This document shows positions 49,480 through 61,002 of a stretch of 64,000 nt of DNA, one piece after another. The stretch is from Chamaecyparis obtusa (lineage: Eukaryota > Streptophyta > Pinopsida > Cupressales > Cupressaceae). The position numbers were made by a program, and so were the translations under genes. Numbering within the stretch: position 1 is the first letter of the stretch; every line of letters begins with the position of its first letter. The notes below the pieces were generated by a model that did no database searches, was not told where the DNA came from, and saw only the letters and a list, made by a program, of their open reading frames with translations. The stretch is taken from NCBI GenBank assembly GCA_027943335.1, contig BSBK01007857.1, positions 340,001 through 404,000 of the forward strand, written 5' to 3'.

Positions 49480-50004
49480 AGCTTTTCTTTCCACATATTC
49501 AATATCAAATTCACTTAAGAGCATGACCCATTTAGCTAATCTACCTATGAGGGTAGCTTTTCTTAGTAGGTACTTGAGTGGATCAATCTTAGCTACCAAT
49601 TGTGTGGTATGAGCTAACATGTAATGTCTCAGTTTCTATGATGCAAAGATCACAACTAGACAAGATTTCTCAATCATTGAATAATTCTTCTCATATGAAA
49701 CCAATGTTCTACTGATATAGTATATAGCTCTTTCCTTTTTGTTCTCATCATGTTGTGCAAGCAATGCCCCTAGTGATGTATCTATAGTGGAGACATATAA
49801 GATCAATGGATTCCCATGAATAGGAGGCATCAAAATAGGAGGATTTGATAGATATTGTTTGATATGGTCAAATTTCTTCTCACATTCTTCATTCCATGCA
49901 AAGGTCACACCTTTATGTAATGTTTTTGTAAAAGGTTGTGATATATCTACCAGCTGTGATATGAATCTTCTTATAGATTGAGCTCTTCCTTGCAATGTCC
50001 TCAT
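49480..50004 (-). pseudogene. Gypsy2 first RNase H
   Basis: Open from 50004 to 49636: RTLQGRAQSIRRFISQLVD (tail of reverse transcriptase), FAWNEECEKKFDHIKQYLSN, GNPLILYVSTIDTSLGALLA (about 49828, RNase H first Asp region), ERAIYYISRTLVSYEKNYS. A stop near 49634 is followed by LxHYMLAHTTQLVAKIDPLKY (about 49630-49565). Product if intact: removal of template RNA. Confidence 0.85.
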
Positions 50005-50900
50005 TTAACTAATATTCTTTGGAGGTTGCATTTCCATTATAGCCTTCACTTTAGCTGGATCAACTTCAATGCCCTTCTTTGAAACTATGTATCCTAAGAG
50101 CTTTCTAGACGTGACACCAAAAGCACATTTCTTAGGATTTAGTCTGAGACTAAATTTTTCCATTCTGTCTAATATCTTGCTCAAGTCATCTAGATGTTTA
50201 GCTCTAATCATAGATTTTGCTAAAGTATCATCAACATAATCCTCCATAGTCCTATGTATCATGTCTTGAAAAATAGATGTCATGGCTCTTTGATATGTAG
50301 CACCAGCATTTTTAAGCCCAAATGGCATGACATTCCAATAGAAGGTGCCCCATGCACATGTAAAAGTAGTTTTCTCTTGATCCTATGGAGCAATTTTTAT
50401 TTGATTATCTCTAGAAAAACCATCTATTAAGGAATACATCTTGAAACCCGCAGTCATGTCCACTATCATATCAATGTTAGGTAGTGGAAAATCATCCTTA
50501 GGGCATGCTTTGTTCACATCTCTAAAGTCTGTGCATACTCTGATTGATTTATCTGATTTTGAAATAGGTACAATATTAGAGATCCACTCTACATAGTCAA
50601 TAACTCAGATGAATCTGGCTTTTAGGAGCTTCTCTAATTCAACTTTTACCAAGAGTGCAACATGAGGATGCATCTTTCTCAATTTTTTCTTAATATGTTT
50701 GACATTTGGAGCTATAGATAAATGATGCATTATAAGATTAGGATCCAACCCTGGCGTATCTGAATATTTCCATGCAAAGTTGATCTTCTTTTTTGTTAGG
50801 AATGTTGTAAATTTTTGTTTCTCTTCTTCTGATAAAGATTGTGCCACATGAATCAACTATGGTTCTTCTATTGTTCCCAAATTGATGGATTGAGTGGATT
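50005..50900 (-). pseudogene. Gypsy2 reverse transcriptase
   Basis: FAWKYSDTPGLDPNLIMHHL and KKKLRKMHPHVALLVKVELE (50787-50640), fingers NIVPISKSDKSIRVCTDFRD (about 50579-50515), DFPLPNIDMIVDM (about 50490), MPFGLKNAGATYQRAMTSIF (50328-50269) and MEDYVDDTLAKS (about 50247-50212) with the Asp pair. The thumb is LNPKKCAFGVTSRKLLGYIV. Stops near 50604, 50385 and 50330 interrupt. Block order is identical to Gypsy1. Confidence 0.9.
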
Positions 50901-50922
50901 CAATTAGAACTAGAGATCTATC

Positions 50923-52390
50923 CTATAAATGACTCAGAAGGACATCAAATATCTCATCCTTAGGCACCTTAGAGAGGTTTTCACCTTCATATACATCTTT
51001 TATTTTTACTTTTGTTGGTTCTAAGACTGCCAAAAAGTGGTTTTCACCCTTAGAACTCCTTTTCTTTTTATTCTTATTCTTATTTTTCTGACTAAGATAC
51101 TTAATGTCTGACTCCGTCATGTTAACACTTGGTTCACCAATGGAAGTAGTCATAGGGTCAACTGCATTGAGGTAGAAAGCAAGGGCATAGTCATTCGGGA
51201 AGGTATAAATACCATGGCTTGGATTTGTGGAGGTTTGATCAATAAGGTCTAGATATTGGATAGTCAAAGCGGGGAAAGATTGGGAGATAGTGTTTATGGA
51301 TATGGATCTGTCATCATTGGTCCTAACCTGATGCTCAAGTTCAAAGGTGATATTACAACTTAAGACATTCAATTTGTGAATAGGCTCAATTTCATTGTAG
51401 GGGTCCAATTCAGCCATAGGTGGATCAGACTTGATAGGTTCATCATTTTGCTCTAGACTTACATTGGGTTCAGGTGCATATTGGTGAATAATATCAACAT
51501 GTTTCTCTGTAATAAGCTCATCTTCTTCTAGAATGGCTCCCCATTCATAGTTATTAGATTCTTCATCTATGCCTCTAGGAAATCTAAGAACATGAGTAAA
51601 GTCAGAATGAATACCCCAAGAAGGGTTACCCTCAGATTCTAATTTGAATTCATACTCATGAGAATCTATCTCAGAATAACTAACACCTTCCTCTTCTTGA
51701 TTATTTTTGAGATTAGCTGGTTCTTGTGTTGCAACTATCTCTTGATTGATAGTAGGTTCTTGTGTTTCTACTACATTAATTCTTTTGATTGGATCATCTT
51801 TATCATCAAGAAGGTCTTTGATTTCTTTAGGAAAATGTTCATAAGGAACAAGTTCTGAGTTGTTTGAATCACTATCTGATGGGTTAGTTTCTTCCTACTT
51901 AAGAAGAGGTTCTCCTGGTGTGATTTTCTCTATGACATGAGAATAATTACCTTTGAGGTGGAAGGGTTTCTTTTTAAAACCTAAGCCAATAGTATCTTTG
52001 TTTTCCCTACTAGTATGTGAAATAGGTGTTATAAGACCTTTTCCTTTGACTCCTAGAGGTCCTTTACCTGAATATCCCATCTTAGCTATTAATTTATCTC
52101 CTGGACCATATGCCTTAGATGGGATTTTGGATATTGTAGAGTCACTAATTGGGATAGCTTGAGAGTCAGGTTCATCCTTGTATAACCATGCAAGCACAAC
52201 TTCATCTTTTTCAAATTCCTGCTTGGAGACTTGTTCTGCTAGAAAATTCTTTTTATATGCCTCAAGAGGTTCCTTAGAGTATGGTTTGGACTATTTTAAA
52301 GATTGTCTATAAGACTTAGGTGAGATAGGGAGAGATGTCAAAGATAAGAATGAATCTATAGTATATTCTCCCATACCATTATCTTTGATA
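50923..52390 (-). pseudogene. Gypsy2 region between protease and reverse transcriptase, with G-patch-like domain
   Basis: A polyprotein region of about 490 codons with a few stops. At 52098-51976 (- strand) it reads DKLIAKMGYSGKGPLGVKGK, then GLITPI, and closes with TIGLGFKKK. The Met-Gly-Tyr opening, the G-x-G-x-x-L-G core, the G-L-x-x-P-I middle and a terminal G-L-G-F are the layout of a G-patch domain (about 41 residues). Downstream is an acidic, Lys-rich linker (QKNKNKNKKKRSSKGENHF near 51090-51034). In M-PMV-type betaretroviruses a G-patch sits just after protease; the same relative place here suggests an RNA-binding or assembly role, which is inference. Confidence 0.68.
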
Positions 52391-52974
52391 TTGACCTATT
52401 TTGCAATGTCTTCCATTTTAGATGTGGATGCTTCTTTGGTTGGCTCAATGGAAGATTCTTTGTTATTACGCACAAGTTTATTTGCACTTTCCTTGAATGT
52501 ATTGCAAGTGGTGGATATGTCTACTAGAATAGTGACCTCTACTCCTTCATAAGGAAATTTCAAGCATTGGTGAAATGTAGAAGGAATAGCCTTCATCTCA
52601 TGTATCCATGGTCTCCCTAGAAGAATGTTGTAGGCTAAAGGTAGATCAAGAACTTGACATATAGTATCTCTGATAACTGGACCTGCTCTGATAGGTAAGA
52701 TAATGGTGCCTTTAGAAGATCTTTCTTGTTCATCATAAGCTTTTATAGTTATTTTCTTTCTAGGATCAATAGCCAATTCAGAAAATCCCAATTGTGTGAC
52801 CAAGTTGTAAGAACAAATATTTAGGCTAGTGCCCCCATCTATCAACACACATTTGACTCTATGGTTTTTGATCAAGACTTCTATATGCAAGGGCTGGTTA
52901 TGTGGGTGACTCAAAGAGTTGTCATCTTCCTCTAAAAAGGAGATATATTGTAGAGATGTAAGATGTCCAACCAT
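52391..52974 (-). pseudogene. Gypsy2 aspartic protease
   Basis: 192 open codons. The active site is CVLIDGGTSLNICSYNLVTQ (residues 42-61 of this frame, D46-G47-G48), with the middle residue of the D-T/S-G triad replaced by Gly. Later YNILLGRPWIHEMKAIPSTF (residues about 115-134) is the conserved core with L-L-G-R. Gypsy1 has D-I-G at the same place, so the second triad position varies in both copies. Confidence 0.88.
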
Positions 52975-53536
52975 AGTCTAGAACCTGTCTAAATCAAGGT
53001 CATCTGGAACATTGGATCCGAGCAAAGCTTTGTCTAGAATAGCTCTATGAGCTGGAGATATCCAAAGCAACTCAAACATAGAGATTTTTTCATTAGTGTG
53101 TTGGAGTTTTTGAACAATGCTATAAGATGTGGGCCTCGTATCTTTAGGATTGGAAGATTTGGGAACAACCTTCTATTTGGAAGTGGAAGAAAGATTGAAA
53201 GGGCATCTTAGGGACATTCGAGGAATCTGGGATGTGTCTGTTCAGATGTGCTTGATCTTGTGATCGAGTAACTATGTTAGCTAAAGTATGATCTCTATCT
53301 CTTCACAAAATTGTGATGACATTGCAATGCTCATAGAGACAAGGTTCAACCATATTGATAACAACATTATTTCTAGGGTAAGCATAATTGACCTTTGCTC
53401 CCATATTAGGCTATGAAGATGAAACTTCTTGACCATGTTTCAGAAATAGTTATGTGAAAGCTGTATGATCATTATTGCTCTTATGATTGTCAATCATGAT
53501 GTCTCCCTTATCAATTAGATCTTGAATAGTATGTTT

Positions 53537-55062
53537 CAAGCGTAAGCAGTTATTAGTTTTGTGACCTTTACCCCGATGGAAATCACAGAATTCATTCTCT
53601 CTCCACCATTTTGGTTTAGGATCAGAATCAAATTTTCAGATCTTAGGTAAAGAGATGATGTTATTAGCCAACAGAGTTCTCATAGCTGATTCTAAAGATT
53701 GTCCAAGAGTAGTGAACTTTCATTTATTATCAGCAGACCAAGATTTGTATTCTAGCTTCTTTTGAGATGGTTCAGACACCTTTTTCTCTGAGGCTTTGAT
53801 GGCTTGGGTGCCAATAGTTAGATTGAAAGCTAGTGCCTTTGATGGGGCATGGATAGTATCAACAACACCATCTGTGACAATGCCTTTATTCTTGTTCCAA
53901 TTTTTGTTCTTGTCTTTAGAACTGGATCCTGATTTGTACTTGTCCTTTTGAAGTGTGATTTCTCCTTTTTTCACAAGTACTTTTTCAATTTTGATCGCAT
54001 TGTCTACCATTTTATCAAAAGATGTATGATCTTGCATTTGTAAAGGGTAGTTGATTTTTGAGATAAGATTATTGATGAATATTTCTAGTTTCTCTATTTC
54101 TGGAATAGGCTGAGAATATAGAGAGAATTTCTTCCTCTATCTTTTGAGAAATGTCAAGAATGGTTCACCTAAATATTGTTTGAGATCACAGATATCAATC
54201 ATGGTGACTTGATGTTGAATGTTGTAGGAGTGTTGCTGATAGAACAATTTGATCAACTCCTCAAAATTTTTGATAGTAGAAGGCAATCTAGAGAACCAAT
54301 GAATGGTTTCTCCCCCTAGAGATCGATGAAAGAGATGTATCAAATAGGTTGGTTCGTGCATGAAATCCATAGATTATGTATAGAATTCTCTGACATGATC
54401 TTGGGGATCTGAGTGTCCATCATACTTATCATACTTAGGCATCTCCACTCTTTTTGGTAATGGTGGCATGTACAAGTCTTTGTCAAATGGAAAAGAACAT
54501 AGGGCCTCTGTGGAGAACTCCTTGGGTTCCTTTTCTTTCTCAAGGTTATTAAGCTTGACTTGCATGGCATGCATTCATTTCATCATAGCTATGAGTGGAG
54601 TTTCTTCCTCATGTGTAATGATAACTTCAACATTAAAGTTGGGAGGAAGTTTAGCTCCTTGATGAGATAATTGTAAAAAGTATGCCTCTTTGTCTTCTTT
54701 CAAGAAATGCTTCATCATTCGTTTAAAGTTATCATCATTTTGATATTGAGCAATTTCTTCAGGTGTGGGTTCCTGATCTGCACCATGTTGAGATTGAGCT
54801 CTTTGAGAGCAAATTTTTTCCCTTCTTGAGACATGGTAGGAGTTCTCTATGGGATAGATTGATGAGGAGTTTGTTGATTACCTTTGTGAGTTGATGAAGA
54901 AGGAATGTAACCAGTTTTTAATCGAAAGTTGCCAAGACCATCATCTTTGTAAAGACTAGAATTGTAGAGTTTCTCAAGAGTTGGAGCTTGGAGAGTGGCT
55001 ATAGGTAAGGTATGAGATGCATCTCCAGATTTCTTGTGAGAGGAAGCTCTAGTTTCCACCAT
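53537..55062 (-). pseudogene. Gypsy2 gag
   Basis: The ATG at 55062 gives MVETRASSHKKSGDASH, a common start of plant gypsy Gag. Later blocks: LCSFPFDKDLYMPPLPKRVE and MPKYDKYDGHSDPQDHVREF (54493-54380), LIHLFHRSLGGETIHWFSRL (54343-54284, conserved Trp) and FYQQHSYNIQHQ. A basic region at 54037-53720 is followed by a zinc knuckle FCDFHRGKGHKTNNC (about 53588-53544) of form C-x2-H-x4-H-x4-C. There are stops at several points (for example 54846 and 53719). It forms the particle shell in the family. Confidence 0.85.
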
Positions 55063-57350
55063 TAACCTTGGGTGAAGCAAAAGAATATGATGAAGACAAC
55101 TAAAGAAGGATTTGATTCAAGAAGATTGAATGACGCAACCTAGTCAAGGTTTTGATTGATTGAAGCTTAGATTAGATGTAGATGAAGGAGACTATGCCTT
55201 GGATGTATGGGTAGACTCCCAAAAGATAGTGGACACGAGTTCACAACACTTATTCATTTTGATGATTGATTGAAGATTGATAGTTATGACAAGGTTTTGA
55301 CACAAAATGATAAAGACTCAAATCAATTAAATAGAAGACTAAATTGGATTCAAAAGGCCACTTTAGGAAAATGATTGGATTCTTAGTAGTTTCTGCTCTG
55401 TTCTTGAGAATAGTGATTTGTTTGATAGGTTCTAGAAATAGGCTAGAAAAGCTGGGTCTCTGATAGTTCTGACAACTTTCTGACAACTTTACAAAATTTC
55501 CCAAATGACTTTCTACAGGCTCATACAATAGTGGGTATAGCATGATACAACAATTGAAAAAATTGTATGACAATTGTCAAACTCACACGATAGTTGATTG
55601 CAGGAAATTTGATTTTTTGGAATTGACTGGCAACAAAACTCGTATGATAATTTACCTGATACCATACAATAATCTGGGGGTTCTGAAATGACAATAGCTA
55701 AAAGTCGTACAACTTTCTGACTTTACAAAATGACTGTTGACTCTAGAAAGGTGTTTGACATCAAATTTTGCAATTTTTGAAGTTTTCAGTTTGAGAAATT
55801 TCACAAAATTATTTGTCCAGATTTGAAGATTGTAGCAGATTGATTCATTCTTAGTAACCAGATAGATAAAGAAGCATGCAAAATAGCAAGCAAGTGATTT
55901 CAAGCATGTCTAAAAACAATGAATAGGGGACAAAGAAACCCTCTACATGAACAATCAAGTGATTGAATTGTGCTAATTCCTAGGAGTGCTAACAGTGTAT
56001 GTTCCAAAAAGTTTTGCAATAATGCACATATTCCTAGAAAAATAAAAATTTGGCCTCACTAGGGTTTTTAGTAATGGTCTGACTCTGCAACTTTTATGAT
56101 CTCAAGAGGGTGAAATCCAATCCAGGTGCACTGGGGTTTTGACACAGTCTAAGAACTTAATCTTCAGGATCTACTAGGGAGATCTGATAGCCCAACAAGA
56201 GACCACACCTATGGAGATTTCTTCCACAAGAACATTTATATAGCAGTTGTCACTACCATGACAAAAATGGCTATTACCACTTGAGGTTCCATCAACATGG
56301 TTGACCCAATTAAGGGAATGTCTACTATGGTTAACCCTCTCTAAAGGTGACTCACAAAATATACCACATGGAGACTGGTTCTAGATTCAAGGATCCGAGT
56401 TTCTGGTACTACCCAAAAAGGGAGTAGAGCATAATCCTCTAGCCTTTTCACTTTTAACCCAAACAAAGCATATAGATTAATCTGACATGCTAAGACTAAG
56501 ATTATCTCACAAAGATCTATGATGTCAACCACTCATGATCTATCATCCTCTCCAGAGAGAGAATGTATGAATCAGAAGCTGAAGACGCACAAATCTAGTA
56601 GAACATGAGACTCTTTGAGTAACCTCCCTACCTACAAGGGTTCTTTTGTTGAGAAGAGTTTTTTTGGAAACCCACTCTCTCAAGAGCCATGAATAGTGTT
56701 CCTAGGGCCTATTTACTATGTGTAACAAAGATGTTGAAAAGCAAATCTATGTTCATTTTTATAGCCCAAAATGAAATATGTGATATGAAAGCAATAAAGG
56801 TCACACAAGCTTGACATGCAAGAGTTCTTTTTAATCCAAATCAAAACGTTATCAGCTGAAAAGATTACCTAAATTCCTCACAACGTGCTTAGTAGATTCT
56901 TACCTATTTTTAGAAATTCTCATGCTTTTCCCAATCAAAACCAGCAAAAATCAATTAGAAACAACAAATTTCAATCGTTAATGTTAGCTGTTAGTCCAAA
57001 TCAGAAAGATAAATCTGGAAAACTGCCAAAAAAAGTGAAACAACAATCAAAACTTGGCACTAAAACTCATATGATAGTGGGCCAACTACTAGATGACAAT
57101 CTAGAAACTCGTACAACACTGGGTACTAGATCATATGACAATAGAGATTCAAAATGACATTGTGATCCTGATGGTATGATTCTTGATCAAATAAACTATC
57201 GTATGATAGTGGGTATCTCCTGGTACGAGTTTCTGAAAAAACTCATATGACAACTGTACGGACATAAATTAAAAATCATAGCTTGGAATAGAAAATGACA
57301 AGAAGATGATAGAAATTGCTAGATATTGAATGGAAACCCATTTTAGGGCC
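55063..57350 (-). other. Gypsy2 untranslated leader with dispersed short repeats
   Basis: About 2.3 kb without a supported gene. Words close to ACTCGTATGATAGTGGGTA recur at about 55508-55540, 55577-55600, 55637-55680, 57064-57145 and 57194-57260, with variants CATACAATAG and CATATGACAA. Several halves are mutually complementary (CGTAC/GTACG, CATATG). The middle (55760-57000) lacks them. Confidence 0.65.
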
Positions 57351-57369
57351 CCACGGTGGGTGCAAGAAA
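57351..57369 (-). other. Gypsy2 primer-binding site
   Basis: On the - strand TTGCACCCACCGTGGGGCC follows the 5' LTR by a few bases, the position of the tRNA primer site. It resembles the 'CGCCCACCGTGGGG' words found at this place in other plant gypsy elements; tRNA not assigned. Confidence 0.7.
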
Positions 57370-58585
57370 TGTATGTGTGAATTTTGTACCTAGCTATGGA
57401 CACAACACTTCAGTAAAACATTAAAGGTTAGCAAAAAATCAAAATCGTGCTAGTAATTAAAAACTAAACTAACCAGGCAATTTACTGCCTTCTAGTAGAT
57501 GCGAGTATGTATTCTCATATTGAACCGAGATTAGTGACCTTGACGACACCTAAATGAAGGATTTGAATGCAAAATCTAGATATGAATTGGATGCAAATTA
57601 ATCTATTTTTTTTGGATTTTAGATGCAATAATATGAGAAATTTGATATGAAATCTAATCTATATGAAAAAATGATATGCAATACAATTAATCTAACAATG
57701 ATATGCTAAAATATCAATGATCTCACAAAGTTGTTGATTCACAAAAGAAGCTCCAATTCTTCAGATACCAATTTGCCAGTGTAAGTTTGCACATTCTAAG
57801 ATATGAGATTAAAGAGCTGAGCCTTGGTTTTATAGAAATCTAGGGCTTTGGGGATGCATGGAAAAAGCCATAAATCACTTAGATAAACACAAGTTGCTTT
57901 TTGAGTTATCAAAGAATAAAAGATAATTAATTCACCAAATCATGCAAAAACATGCAAAAATAGCTTTTTCACTCAAATCAGAGTTGAGTTTATTTTTAAA
58001 ACAACTTGAATTGATTTTTTGATTTCAAGTTTAACTACTTTTTGAATGTGCATAATAATTATGAATTAAATAAATAAATAAAGTGATTTATTTCCAACTT
58101 AACTGATTTTAAAACTAAAACAATTGATTTATGGCTTAATCAATTATTAAATCAAACTTTTATTCCAAAATAATATCATTAAATATGACAACTTGCTTTA
58201 ATTAATTAAATAGGAATTTAATCAATTAATGATAGGAATTTTGATTTATTGTCAAATTTACATAATAATAATTAGGAATAAATATATTTAAATTTAATTA
58301 AACAATTAAGTGGCAGTATTAAATCTAATTAATTAAATATTCAGAATATTCAATTAATCAAACTTTAGGATAAATAGGATTTATCACCAAATAAATATTA
58401 AATTAAAGATAATTATGATGATTAGGAATATTACTAGGAATATTCCCCCGATGCAGAATTTAGGATAATCAATTAGGATTTGATGATGTTTAGATGTGCC
58501 TTAGGTTAGGACTTTGATGTCAATTTCATTCGATGTGTTGATATAAGAGGTTAATGAACCTATAGCCCATTTTTGGGGTATTACA
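57370..58585 (-). repeat. Gypsy2 5' LTR
   Basis: 1216 bp; - strand TGTAATACCCC at its start (58585) and ...CACATACA at its end (57370). Pairs with 44050-45255. Immediately beyond it lies the duplication AGTAT. Confidence 0.95.
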
Positions 58586-59541
58586 AGTATCACTTCACTT
58601 GAGGTTCTTTCTATACTAGCTTCAAGATCTTCATCATTAGCATAATAACATTCCTTAGATATTCTAGGTTTGAAATTGTTTCTATACTTTTTAACTCTCT
58701 TAGGACATTTAGATGCAAAATGACCATATTCTTGACAAGTCCAACATTTAAATATTTTCTTACCGTCTGGTTCTCTTTTCGCAAGCAAGGTAATACCTTC
58801 TTCAATCTTCTTGTATTCTTCATTTATAGATCCGCTGCTACCAGCATAATCTCCGCTCACACTGATGCTTCTTGACAAAGTAGGGCGAACACTAAGAGCA
58901 CTAAATGTAGTCTCCATTCTAGGTAAGTCTCCTGATAATCTTAGGTTCATTTCTGCTACTTCCAATCTTCCAAGAAGAGTCTCTCTTGTAATGTTTGTAG
59001 TACAAGGTATAACTTGTTCAATCATCTGTATTGTCTGCTTAAATACATGGGTCAATGTCCTCAAAATTTTCCATATCAGTTCATTCTCTATCTTTGTTCC
59101 TCCACAAGATTTTATACCTATAATAATTTTTGACATTCTACCAATATAGCTTCTAATAGATTCATCTTCCAACATTCTTATATCTTCAAATGCACATAGA
59201 GAATTATGTAATACAACTCTTTTTGCATGTTCATCACCTTCAAAAGTAGAGTGTAAAGCATTCCAAATTTCATGAGATTTTTTAAAACATTTTATGTGAC
59301 TATACTCATTCTCTAGAAGGGCTGTCAAAAGTACTTCTCTTGCAAGTATGTTACACATTAATAGATCTCTCTCATCAGTAGTACATGTTTCAAGATTGTC
59401 CTCTTCAATGATAGTCTTATCATTCTTTGTAATCAACCAATAACCTAGTCCTAAACATAGTAGGTGTGTCTTCATCTTTTCTTTCTAGCTATCAAAATTT
59501 ACTCCATTAAACTCGGGGCTTTCTTTCTTGAAATTTGGCAT
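58586..59541 (-). pseudogene. Copia4 gag, cut by Gypsy2
   Basis: The likely start is the ATG at 59541 (MPNFKKESPEFNGVNFDS), then a TAG at 59487-59485 where the family Trp is expected, then over 290 open codons. It is a UBN2-type Gag: KCFKKSHEIWNALHSTFEGD (about 59295) and IRSYIGRMSKIIIGIKSCG. A zinc knuckle CWTCQEYGHFASKC (about 58753-58712) is intact with the C-x2-C-x4-H-x4-C spacing. The Gypsy2 target duplication interrupts it after SSEVI. Rejoined across Gypsy2, the gag frame and the protease frame at 44049 differ by one base, so an additional small indel is likely. Confidence 0.88.
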
Positions 59542-59584
59542 GGATCTCCTTAAGATGTTAAACTTCTTTTTCAAGGACCTATCA

Positions 59585-59595
59585 CTCTGATACCA
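59585..59595 (-). other. Copia4 primer-binding site
   Basis: On the - strand TGGTATCAGAG, an exact match to the copia consensus complementary to initiator methionine tRNA, two bases after the LTR end. Confidence 0.9.
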
Positions 59596-59597
59596 AT

Positions 59598-60766
59598 TGT
59601 TAGAAAGTAAAGTCCACCAAGATAACTGAGAGGGGAGGGTGAATCAGTTATCAGATGATTATAAATTTTATCAACTTCAACAACATTAAACCATGTAAGC
59701 AATATAATTACTAACCATAAAAAGATATTCATACATAATAACACAATGACACAAGATATGTTGACTAGGGAACCTCTTGATCAAAGAGTAAACCCTGGTG
59801 GGAATGATTTCCACAAAAGATGCACTAATATGAATATTCCTTATGAAAAGATGGAATCTATTAGGAGTCTTCTGAAATAGATTTAGTACATATGAAGCCC
59901 AGTTAGGAGATTTTGAATCCCTGTTAAAAGATTCTAACCCTGTTAAGAGTTATGGAAGACAGAAGGACCCACTGCCCAAATAGATTCAGGGTAAGATCAC
60001 TGAATACACTATCCAAATAATCTTTTTATTACTCAATAGAATAATATTTTACCTCTTCTCTGACTGTGCTAAACCACACTCACTATTACACCAAATCTCA
60101 ATTTTAGATCTTTGTACCTCACATGTCTTCCTTCATAAATTCACTTTCATACTTAGCTATTTTCTTCACTTCATGCATACAACATCACACACAACCAATA
60201 AAACCATATTAAAACAAGGAAAAACATTCATTCCTTTATACCACACTTAAATAATTACAAATGAGTTGGTATACAATTATAATATAAAAGTTTCCACACG
60301 CTACATTAAAATTACACAAAACTGTTAGCTTCCAAATACAATAAATATTCACTCATGTGACCTTGATGCTTGCACTATCATCCATGTCACTATCAATGTG
60401 TTTTCAAATTCCCTTTAACTGATCAAAACTAGATTTCATCCCAATTAGGAGATATCATTCGATTTCCACAAACCGCTACTCAGGAACACTGCCTGAATAC
60501 TGCTTCCACGTAAATTCTCATAACTTTGATGAATAAATGAATTACTATCTATTCTCTTAACCATAAACATATAACATATCAAAGAGTATATCCTTAACAT
60601 CGCATAAATCCAACTACAATAACCCATGTGCGCTAATCCAAACTCTATCTACTTCTCTACAAGTCTTCGGTAAAGCACTGTGTTGACATCAATGACAATC
60701 ATAGTTGTGAATGCAACAACAACTACTACAGAATGGATGCCAAACATTTAGAATTCATTCCTTACA
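59598..60766 (-). repeat. Shared LTR: Copia4 5' LTR and Copia5 3' LTR
   Basis: 1169 bp, - strand TGTAAGGAATGAATTC to ACTTTCTAACA. On its low side (downstream on the - strand) come a primer site and gag (Copia4). On its high side come a polypurine tract and pol of the same family (Copia5). One LTR thus serves two internal regions. Confidence 0.9.
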
Positions 60767-61002
60767 ATCTCCCACATTTGCATTGATGGCAACATAGATG
60801 AAAAAACATCCAATGTTCCAAAAATCCAATACTGCAACACTGCTTCTCCAAATCCTCTTCATCAATCAAATATTACTTCATTTTCCTATTCAATTCTCTT
60901 CAATAGATGTTTCAGATGGTTTTTCATGTATACTTCTCTCCCATTGACATCAATGACAAAAATTTCATCACTATGTCAACAACAAGTCAATGTCAAAAGA
61001 CA

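Larger units (their letters stand above)
44050..58585 (-). mobile_element. Gypsy2: Tat-like Ty3/gypsy element inserted in Copia4
   Basis: 14536 bp with both LTRs (57370-58585 and 44050-45255) and a target duplication AGTAT at 44045-44049 and 58586-58590. The - strand order is LTR, primer site, long leader, gag, protease, G-patch-like region, reverse transcriptase, RNase H, second RNase H, integrase, long 3' region, polypurine tract, LTR. The LTRs are alike over their whole length, differing by scattered, mostly transition changes and one 10-bp duplication. Pol retains open stretches of up to 192 codons but also many stops. Confidence 0.95.
39344..60766 (-). mobile_element. Copia4: Ty1/copia element with Gypsy2 nested inside
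   Basis: Read on the - strand: 5' LTR 60766-59598 (shared with Copia5), primer site, gag 59541-58586, Gypsy2 insertion, protease to RNase H 44049-40755, polypurine tract, 3' LTR 40506-39344. Without Gypsy2 and its duplication it would be about 6.9 kb. The two LTRs differ by scattered substitutions and small gaps, more than the Gypsy2 LTRs do in their inner parts, which fits Copia4 being older than Gypsy2. Confidence 0.9.

Noticed and set aside
55250..55903. Two open frames on the - strand upstream of Gypsy2 gag
   Set aside because: They fall in the leader and contain its dispersed repeat words; no start context or domain supports an extra gene.
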